Positions 17,475-23,831 of a stretch of DNA of 64,000 nt are shown here, one piece after another. The notes under the pieces were generated by a model. That model did no database searches. It was not told where the DNA came from and worked only from the letters and a program-made list of their open reading frames with translations. Each line of letters starts with the position of its first letter. Within the stretch, counting starts at the first letter, position 1. Made by a program: the position numbers and the translations under genes. Where the stretch lies: NCBI RefSeq assembly GCF_000723165.1, contig NZ_HG322949.1:5703995-5767994 (forward strand). The letters are read 5' to 3'. Source of the DNA: Janthinobacterium agaricidamnosum NBRC 102515 = DSM 9628. GTDB taxonomy: Bacteria > Pseudomonadota > Gammaproteobacteria > Burkholderiales > Burkholderiaceae_D.

Positions 17475-18890
17475 ATGACCAACATCGATTTCACCGACGA
17501 CGACGTACGTAAATCCCTGCTCCGCTTTTCATTGCCGATGATGCTGTTGGCGTTGATGGATTACGCCGGCATGTTCATCAACCTGGGCTGGCTGATGGCG
17601 CTCACCGACGAGAGCGACTTGCCCGCGACCTTGCGCATCTCGGTGGCGGTGGTGGGCCTGCTCGAGGCGGTGCTTGGCGGCCTGCTGGCTGCGATATACA
17701 TCTACGCTAACCAGGCATTCGGCCGTAAAGACCATGCCACGGCGCGCTACCTGATCAACTTCGGCTTCGGTTGCAGCCTGGTCATCTCCGTTCTGATCGC
17801 CGCCAGCGGCGGCGTTTGGGCTGCGGGCCTGATATCGATGTTCGGCGTCGACGCGGATATCAAGCAGCAGGTGCTGCGCTACCTGCAAGTCTACTGGTTC
17901 GGCTACGTCATCATCATGCTGCATATGTACGCAGGCCTGCTGGCGCGCATGGCGGGCGCGGTGGTGGTGATTCGCCGCTTCAAGATCACCAGTTTCATGA
18001 GCGCGCTGGTGCTGAGTCCGTGCCTGATCTGGCTGGCGGTGCGCCACGAATACGATCCGATGCAGGCTGCTGCCCTGGCGTTGATCGGCTCGCGCGCGTG
18101 CGGCCTGCTGGTATTGGCGTACGACATGGGCAAGCGCGCCGTCTTCCCTTTCCGGCTGGGCGTGGAATTGCGCGTGCTGCCGCTATTTAGCGAATGGAAG
18201 CCGATGATCAAGCTGGGCGGCGCCGAAACCCTGAACGCGTTTTCGCTCAAGCTGTCGTTCTACCTGCTGTACCTGATGCTGTCCTACTTCGAGGCCGGTA
18301 CGCTGGAAGCGGTCACCATCTCGCAGTATTTCACCGGTTTTGTGCAGACCGTGCTGATGGGCGCGATCACGTCGATGATTCCGTTTGCCGCGCAAAACGG
18401 CGGTTGCGGCAAGATTGCCCATATCGGTACTGGCGTGCGCTGGATGGCGATGCGCGTGTTCGTGCTGTGCGTGCTCCTGATGCTGCCGTTCATCCTGCTG
18501 GCGCCGCTGTTCATGCATGTCTTTATTCCCGACCCTGCGGTGGCCGCCAAGGCGCTGGACTATATCCGCATCACCTCGCTGCCCTGGGCGTGCCTGATGG
18601 CGTCGTTCCCATTCCTGTTTGCCATTATCGGCCTGGGCGATACGCGCGGCACCCTGGCACTGACCATCTGGTCCATGTACATCTGCACGCTGCTGCCGGT
18701 GCTGGCGGTACGGCTGCTGATCGGCGGCAGCGTGCAGGCCGCGGCCTGGGCCGAGGCGGTGGCCGCGGTGCTGACCTTCCTTGGCTGCTATCTGTACTAT
18801 GTCGGCAAGGAACGCCAATTGTTGCGACAGGCCCCGGCCGCCCCGGCCTCCAGCGGCGCTTCCGCACCGGTCTCCGCGGAGGCCGCGTGA
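17475..18890 (+). CDS. MATE family efflux transporter
   Basis: A 471-residue inner-membrane protein with about twelve hydrophobic segments and two pseudo-symmetrical halves, as in Na+- or H+-driven MATE exporters. Recognisable are the first helix LLRFSLPMMLLALMDYAGMF, the second-helix pattern VGLLEAVLGGLLAAIYIYAN with QAFGRKDHA, and late in the protein FAIIGLGDTRGTLALTIWSM. It lies in the middle of the RiPP operon, 10 bases after the LanB gene and overlapping the next gene by four bases, so export of the mature peptide (and self-protection) is the natural reading. MATE export from the cytoplasm to the periplasm would still leave the outer membrane to cross. Confidence 0.9.
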   Translation: MTNIDFTDDDVRKSLLRFSLPMMLLALMDYAGMFINLGWLMALTDESDLPATLRISVAVVGLLEAVLGGLLAAIYIYANQAFGRKDHATARYLINFGFGCSLVISVLIAASGGVWAAGLISMFGVDADIKQQVLRYLQVYWFGYVIIMLHMYAGLLARMAGAVVVIRRFKITSFMSALVLSPCLIWLAVRHEYDPMQAAALALIGSRACGLLVLAYDMGKRAVFPFRLGVELRVLPLFSEWKPMIKLGGAETLNAFSLKLSFYLLYLMLSYFEAGTLEAVTISQYFTGFVQTVLMGAITSMIPFAAQNGGCGKIAHIGTGVRWMAMRVFVLCVLLMLPFILLAPLFMHVFIPDPAVAAKALDYIRITSLPWACLMASFPFLFAIIGLGDTRGTLALTIWSMYICTLLPVLAVRLLIGGSVQAAAWAEAVAAVLTFLGCYLYYVGKERQLLRQAPAAPASSGASAPVSAEAA

Positions 18891-20017
18891 AATGCTTCGT
18901 GGTGATGACGCCGCAAAGCGCCGGCCGGTTGCCGGTGCGCGAATCGTGCCGCAGCGTCATGCATGGCACGCCGGTTGACTTTGCCGTCATCGAGAAAGAC
19001 GACATCGATTTCGACGCCGGCGACGAGCGGCATGCGCACCATGTGCTGATACGCGTGCATGCGTTTTCGTGCAACTACCGCGAGCAGGCGCGCTTCCTGA
19101 ACGTGGCGCGCCAGGACGATGGCAAGGGCTACCTGGTGCTCGGCTCGGAGTTTGCCGCCACGGTAGTCAAGACGGGGCCGCTGGTGCAGGGCTTCAAGCC
19201 GGGCGACCGGGTGTTTGGCAACGGTTCGGTCGACGACAGCGCCGGCCATCTGGGGCTGACCACCCAGCGCGGTTCGGCCGAGCTGCAGATCTGCCATGAA
19301 GCCAAACTGATGCGTTTCCCCGATAGCATGCCGCTGGCCGAAGCCGCCGCCTTCAGCGTCGGCGCGCAGACCGCGTATGCGCTGGTGCGCCGGCTTGAGC
19401 TGCGTCCGGAGCACCATGTGCTGGTGACGGCCGCGGCATCGAATACCGCGCAGTTCGCGATCCACGCCTTGCTGGCCAAGGGGCACCGGGTGCACGCGCT
19501 GACCACTTCGCCGCACATGCGCGCCCACCTCGCCGAACTCGGCGTCGAGGGCTGCTGCGTGCTGGACCGCAAGCAGCCTCCCCATGATGCGCTGGCCGCC
19601 TACCTGGCGCAGCATGGCATGGCCAAGTTCGACGCGGTGATCGATCCGTTCATGGATGTCTATCTGCGCAAGCTGGTGCCGCATCTGCAGCGTGGCGGCA
19701 AGTACATTACCTGCGGCGTGTACGAACAGTTCAGCGCGCCCCATGACCCGTTCGCTTATCGCGGCCTGTCGCTGGACGAGATGTTCAGCCTGATCATCCG
19801 CAAGAACCTGCATGTAATCGGCAACAACCTCGGCGACCGCGCCGACCTAGAGGCGGCCTTGGCCGATTACAGCGCCGGGCGCCTGCCGGTGGCGCTGGAC
19901 GCCGTATTCGGCGCCGGCCAGCTGGAGCCGTTTATTGCCCGTTCCTACCTGGCCGGCGACCGGCTCGGCAAAGTCGTCTTCGATTACCGCACCACCCACA
20001 CAGGAATCCATTCATGA
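18887..20017 (+). CDS. Medium-chain dehydrogenase/reductase, enoyl (crotonyl-CoA) reductase-like
   Basis: A 376-residue protein starting at GTG 18887, which overlaps the MATE stop (GTGA). It has the MDR fold: an N-terminal GroES-like domain with HVLIRVHAFSCNYREQARF, the GDRVFGNGSV turn, and a Rossmann domain around LVTAAASNTAQFAIHALLAK with GHRVHAL. The Cys-His zinc pattern of alcohol dehydrogenases is absent; the SCNYRE motif is more like that of zinc-free crotonyl-/acrylyl-CoA reductases that hydrogenate activated double bonds. In a cluster making dehydroalanine this suggests reduction of Dha/Dhb to D-Ala/D-Abu, as MDR-type LanJ enzymes do in some lanthipeptides. The family is clear; the role is inferred. 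Confidence 0.75.
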   Translation: MKCFVVMTPQSAGRLPVRESCRSVMHGTPVDFAVIEKDDIDFDAGDERHAHHVLIRVHAFSCNYREQARFLNVARQDDGKGYLVLGSEFAATVVKTGPLVQGFKPGDRVFGNGSVDDSAGHLGLTTQRGSAELQICHEAKLMRFPDSMPLAEAAAFSVGAQTAYALVRRLELRPEHHVLVTAAASNTAQFAIHALLAKGHRVHALTTSPHMRAHLAELGVEGCCVLDRKQPPHDALAAYLAQHGMAKFDAVIDPFMDVYLRKLVPHLQRGGKYITCGVYEQFSAPHDPFAYRGLSLDEMFSLIIRKNLHVIGNNLGDRADLEAALADYSAGRLPVALDAVFGAGQLEPFIARSYLAGDRLGKVVFDYRTTHTGIHS

Positions 20018-20535
20018 TCAAAGCCCTCCTTACGCTGGCGCTCGGCGCCAGTACGGCCGCCGCCGCCGCCGCCCCGTCGCCGCTCCAGCATATCCGCATC
20101 GATGCCGGCGGCGTCGACGTGGAATTAATCGACGTGCCGCCTGATACGCCGCCTGAACTGAGCTACCGTGCCCAGGGAACCTGCCAGCCGGAAGTGGAAA
20201 TCACCACCGTCGGCGAAGTGCTGCAGGCGCGCCATCTGAAAAGCTGCCATGGCAAGGGCGATCACGAAGGAACCGTATTCACGCTCAGGCTGTCTGCCCA
20301 ATCGAGTTTCTCGCTGGAGCTGGGCGCCGGCGGTGTGCGCATCAGCGGCGGGATGGCGCAATACAAGCGCATCGACCTGGCGGTCAAGGTCGGCGGCATC
20401 CATAACCACCGGCGCGACCTGGCGCTCGAGCGGCGTCGCCCGTTCCTGGTCGGCGCGGCGGCCAGCCTGCAGCGCGACACGGGCGAACAGGCGATGCAGG
20501 TGGCGCTCACATATGGCGGCATCAGCCTGTATTAA
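20014..20535 (+). CDS. Exported beta-rich protein of the RiPP operon (paralogue A), unknown function
   Basis: A 173-residue protein with a signal peptide (MIKALLTLALGASTAAAAAA). The mature part is rich in short strands ending in G-x-I turns: FSLELGAGGVRISGG, then RIDLAVKVGGIHNH, and a C-terminal MQVALTYGGISLY. This is reminiscent of DUF4097-like putative adhesin repeats. It contains two cysteines (in TCQPE and SCHGK). The next gene encodes a protein of the same size and layout, so the two appear to be paralogues. It is translationally coupled to the reductase (ATGA at 20014). Perhaps a periplasmic immunity or carrier protein; I do not recognise the family securely. Confidence 0.7.
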   Translation: MIKALLTLALGASTAAAAAAPSPLQHIRIDAGGVDVELIDVPPDTPPELSYRAQGTCQPEVEITTVGEVLQARHLKSCHGKGDHEGTVFTLRLSAQSSFSLELGAGGVRISGGMAQYKRIDLAVKVGGIHNHRRDLALERRRPFLVGAAASLQRDTGEQAMQVALTYGGISLY

Positions 20536-20574
20536 ATTCACCTGCCCAGTTAACCGATCCCAAGGAAATACGCG

Positions 20575-21111
20575 ATGCAAAAACATATCATAGGCGGCTT
20601 GCTGCACCTGGCCGCGGCGTGCTCGGCGCCGGCGGCGCTGGCCGAAGAAACCACGCTCGACCTGAGCCGCGGGCACTTCCTGGTGCGCATGGACGCCGGC
20701 GTCGAGTCGTACGCGCTGCGCGCCCTGCCGCAGCCGCACGCCTGCCTGCCCGCGCTGGCGCTGGAACGGCAGGCCGGCGGGGCTTATCGCGTGGTCAGCA
20801 GCGATCCTGATTGCCAGACTGAGCCCTACGCCGAATTGCTGCTCAATCCGGACTGGAGCCCGGCGCTGCATATTCAGCTCAGCGGCGGGCAGATCGACTT
20901 CGCCTCGTCGCTGTGGGACAGCCTGTCGACGCTGCAGGCCAGCGTCTCGATGGGCGACATTTTCGGGCCCGACGGCGTGCAGCGCTATCGCTTGCTGGGC
21001 GCCAGGCTGGCGCTCGACCGGCAACGCGTGGGAATCCGTTTGCGGGTGTCGGTGGGCGCCGGCCAGATCACGCTGGACATGCCGCCGCGGCAAAGCTTGT
21101 CGAGCCGATGA
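20575..21111 (+). CDS. Exported beta-rich protein of the RiPP operon (paralogue B), unknown function
   Basis: A 178-residue protein with an N-terminal signal sequence ending near CSAPAALAEE. The mature protein repeats the plan of its neighbour: two cysteines in the first half (HACLPA, DPDCQT), then LHIQLSGGQIDFASSLWDSL, an LQASVSMGDIFG segment, and a C-terminal IRLRVSVGAGQITLDMP. The G-x-I endings align with those in paralogue A, so I take the pair as an ancient duplication. Predicted periplasmic or outer-membrane associated. Its stop overlaps the SpaB_C gene (ATGA at 21108), which ties it to the maturation genes. Confidence 0.7.
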   Translation: MQKHIIGGLLHLAAACSAPAALAEETTLDLSRGHFLVRMDAGVESYALRALPQPHACLPALALERQAGGAYRVVSSDPDCQTEPYAELLLNPDWSPALHIQLSGGQIDFASSLWDSLSTLQASVSMGDIFGPDGVQRYRLLGARLALDRQRVGIRLRVSVGAGQITLDMPPRQSLSSR

Positions 21112-21983
21112 ACGCGGCGCTGCCCGAGCAGGATGGCCGCGGCTGGAGTTCGCTGCATGTCTTCATTCACGATTTTTCCCGGCTGACCCATTTCATCCAG
21201 ACCTGTCTGGCCGGATTGCCGGCGTCGTTGCGCGAGCATTGTTTTTTCGTGCGCTACTGGCTGGGCGGCCCGCACCTGCGTATCCGCTTCCGCGACGCGG
21301 CCCTGTTGCCCACGCTCGAAGCGGCGGTCAGCCGTTACTGGGAAGAACATCGGTTTGTCGCCGCGCTCGACCCCGAGCTGTTTTACCGCGGCTACGCCAG
21401 CCACCTGGAGACGGAAAAGGAACGCTATTGGCACGCCAATGGCAGCATGCACCTGATTGCCTACCAGCCCGAGACGGCGCGCTACGGCGGTCCTGCCGGT
21501 CTGGCCCTGTGCGAAGACGAATTTATCAGCGATAGCCGGGTGATGCTGGCCATGCTGCGGCAGGAAGCGCCGGCGCAACTGGAAAAGATCCTGTTCGGTT
21601 ACTGCCTGATCCATGGCCACATCCTTGCCCGGCATGGACTGCACCGCGATTATCTGCGTTTCACGTGCGGCAGCGCGCAGGCGGACGCGGTGCGGCGCCA
21701 CGTCGCCCTGCGTTCGGCCGGCAAGATCCCGCCATTGCATGCATCGCTGCTCGCGCAGCATGACAGCGTGCTGCGCGGAGCGTACTTCCCCGAGTATCTG
21801 CTGCCGCTGGGGCAGCGCCTGGGCACGCTGGTGGCCCGGCTGGCCGACAGCGGCTGCACCGGCATCCCGGCGATTTGCACGTCACTGCTGCATATGTCGT
21901 TCAACCGCGCCGGCGTCACGCCGGCCAAGGAAGCGAATATCCGGCTGTTCTCCTTTTACGTCCTGAATGAGGCCTATCAATGA
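21108..21983 (+). CDS. Thiopeptide-type SpaB_C domain protein (candidate glutamate-elimination enzyme)
   Basis: A 291-residue stand-alone SpaB_C (lantibiotic dehydratase C-terminal) domain. Diagnostic stretches are CFFVRYWLGGPHLRIRFRDA (about residues 45-64), IAYQPETARYGGPAGLALCE (about 120-139), FISDSRVMLAML, and the C-terminal SLLHMSFNRAGVTPAKEANI. In nisin-type LanB this domain removes glutamate to give dehydroamino acids; in thiopeptides it is a separate protein (TclL type). The ATG at 21108 overlaps the previous stop, and the longer frame from 20913 is a shadow. Because two SpaB_C-like proteins sit in tandem, which one eliminates and which one cyclises cannot be told from sequence; this one is closer to the ordinary family pattern. 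Confidence 0.85.
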   Translation: MNAALPEQDGRGWSSLHVFIHDFSRLTHFIQTCLAGLPASLREHCFFVRYWLGGPHLRIRFRDAALLPTLEAAVSRYWEEHRFVAALDPELFYRGYASHLETEKERYWHANGSMHLIAYQPETARYGGPAGLALCEDEFISDSRVMLAMLRQEAPAQLEKILFGYCLIHGHILARHGLHRDYLRFTCGSAQADAVRRHVALRSAGKIPPLHASLLAQHDSVLRGAYFPEYLLPLGQRLGTLVARLADSGCTGIPAICTSLLHMSFNRAGVTPAKEANIRLFSFYVLNEAYQ

Positions 21984-23101
21984 AGTTCATGCAGCTGCGG
22001 ATCAACTACACGGAAAACCATGGCCGCTTTTACCATGAATTGCTAGTGCCGCTGCAGCGCTGGCTGGCGGAGCGCTATTTCTATCGCTGGAACATCGCGC
22101 GCGGCTGGCAAAACGGCCCGCATTATCTGCTGACGCTGGACGCCGGCGCACCGTTCTACCGCGATGCGTGGCAGGCGGCGCTGCTCGAGCGCAGCAATAC
22201 CTTCCTGCAGCGCTGTCCATCGTCTCCGCTCGACGCCGCCGCTCACCGGGCGCTGCAAGTCCGGCTCAATACGCTGGAGGCGGCCGGTATCGATCCGGAT
22301 GTGATTGAACCGAATAATACGGCGAGTGTGCACATGACGACGCTGGAGCAACTGGCGGCGAAGTACGAGTCGCCGCAGCAATGGCGCAGCGTATTCGACA
22401 CGCAGATCCGCCTGCACAAGGCCGTGGTGGCGCATTGGTCCGGCGCCGATGGCGGCATCAACGAGCGCTTCGCATTCGAATTGATGGTCATGCTGGCCTG
22501 CGTTTATCCGCCCGCGCCATCCGACGATCCCGAGGTGTTTGAGTATAACGGCTTCCTGTCGTATCACTCGAACTATGTGTTCTGGCGCCACGGTCTCAAA
22601 CCCGAACAGCAAGCCATCATCGATCGCCGTTTCAGCGATGGGTATGGCGCCGCGCACGGCAGCTATCTGTGCTGGCTGGACGCGCTGGAAGCGGACCTGG
22701 CGCAAGCGGGCCACCGCAGCAGCGAATTGGCGCAGGCGCTGGTGGCGAGCTTCCTTGAGCATTGCCAGCTGGCCCGGGATGGCGTGATCCATGCGCGCTC
22801 GCCGTTTGCGCGCGAACGCCTGGCGGACCAGCAGCAGGTGTCCGCCTTCCACCAGCGCTATTTTTATGACGAGGATGGCGGCGCCAGGGCATTCGGCCTG
22901 GAATTCAGCGCCTATCGCTGGCTGCTCAACATTGTTTACCGTACTTTGCCGCTGCTGAATATTTCGCCGATGACGCGCCAGATGCTGAACTACGCGCTGA
23001 ACCGGCTGCAGCAGGAACAGGCGCCGGCGATCGGCCGTATTCGCGTCGCCATGCTGACAAGCGGCACGCCGGCCGCCCCTATCATGAAAGCGGCCGCCTG
23101 A
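21980..23101 (+). CDS. Second, divergent SpaB_C-like protein (candidate [4+2] cyclase or second lyase)
   Basis: A 373-residue protein. The N-terminus LRINYTENHGRFYHELLVPL, then YFYRWNIARGWQNGPHYLLTLDAG, matches the beginning of SpaB_C-like proteins, with QNGPHYLLTL in place of the common GGPHLRIRF. Further in are YESPQQWRSVFD and a helical C-terminal part with NIVYRTLPLLNISPMTRQML. Its length and divergence fit the TclM role in thiocillin-type pathways, where a SpaB_C relative joins two dehydroalanines into a pyridine and releases the leader. Overlaps its neighbour by four bases. The fold assignment is moderate and the cyclase role is inferred from gene-set completeness, not from catalytic residues. 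Confidence 0.65.
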   Translation: MKFMQLRINYTENHGRFYHELLVPLQRWLAERYFYRWNIARGWQNGPHYLLTLDAGAPFYRDAWQAALLERSNTFLQRCPSSPLDAAAHRALQVRLNTLEAAGIDPDVIEPNNTASVHMTTLEQLAAKYESPQQWRSVFDTQIRLHKAVVAHWSGADGGINERFAFELMVMLACVYPPAPSDDPEVFEYNGFLSYHSNYVFWRHGLKPEQQAIIDRRFSDGYGAAHGSYLCWLDALEADLAQAGHRSSELAQALVASFLEHCQLARDGVIHARSPFARERLADQQQVSAFHQRYFYDEDGGARAFGLEFSAYRWLLNIVYRTLPLLNISPMTRQMLNYALNRLQQEQAPAIGRIRVAMLTSGTPAAPIMKAAA

Positions 23102-23138
23102 CAGGCGCCGCGCCCACTCCTGAAAGACGAGGAATCTC

Positions 23139-23831
23139 ATGCGCATGACCAAACTGAACCTCCTGATTGCCTGCCTGCTGCTGCTGGCGGGCCTGGCCGC
23201 CGCCTGGAGCGTGTACTTCTCGACGGTGCGCGAGCAGCAGCCGGCCTATCTGGAATTGCCCAAGCCGGCAACGCCGGCATCCGCCGGCAAGATCGAAGTG
23301 ATCGAATTTTTCTGGTATGGCTGTCCGCATTGCTATAAATATAATGATGTGCTGGATGCGTGGGTTGCAAAGCATGCCGACCGTATCACCCTGCGCCGGG
23401 TGCCGTTCGCCGTGCGCGACAAGCAGATTCCCCAGCAAAAAATGTACTATGCCTTCGATGCGCTGGGTAAACTGGATGACATGCATGCGCTGATCTTTGA
23501 GAAAATCCATCTCGGCCACAAGCCCTTGAACACCGACGACAGCATCAGCGTTTTCGCGCAAGAGCAGCGCATCAGCAAGGAGCAATGGCAGGCCGCCTAC
23601 CAATCGCCGCAAGTGCAGGAAAAGATACAAGAGGCCGACAGGCTGCAGCACGATTACAAGGTGGAGCGGGTGCCGTCGGTGGTCATCGGGGGACGCTATC
23701 TGACCTCGCCCGGCATGGCTGGCATGAAGCTGCCTTACTGGGGGCAGACCGACGAAATGCGCTACAGCGCGGCGGAGAAGATCATGGATGAATTGCTCGC
23801 CAGGGTAGAGCAGGAAGGGCGTTTGCGCTGA
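23139..23831 (+). CDS. DsbA/DsbL-like thiol:disulfide oxidoreductase
   Basis: A 230-residue exported protein: an N-terminal hydrophobic segment (LLIACLLLLAGLAAAWSVYF), then a DsbA-like thioredoxin fold with IEVIEFFWYGCPHCYKYN carrying the C-P-H-C active site and, near the end, VERVPSVVIGGRYLTSPGM with the cis-proline loop (VPS) and the G-x-Y-x-T/S pattern of DsbA. The helical insert lies between. The classic housekeeping DsbA would not be expected inside a RiPP operon, so this copy may oxidise or protect cysteines of the two paired exported proteins or of the TonB receptor plug. 37 bases after the SpaB_C gene; its stop shares a base with the next start. Confidence 0.85.
   Translation: MRMTKLNLLIACLLLLAGLAAAWSVYFSTVREQQPAYLELPKPATPASAGKIEVIEFFWYGCPHCYKYNDVLDAWVAKHADRITLRRVPFAVRDKQIPQQKMYYAFDALGKLDDMHALIFEKIHLGHKPLNTDDSISVFAQEQRISKEQWQAAYQSPQVQEKIQEADRLQHDYKVERVPSVVIGGRYLTSPGMAGMKLPYWGQTDEMRYSAAEKIMDELLARVEQEGRLR

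Noticed and set aside
18194..18886. 5' extension of the MDR frame through the MATE gene
   Set aside because: The MATE frame is the coding one here; the MDR protein starts at GTG 18887 overlapping the MATE stop.
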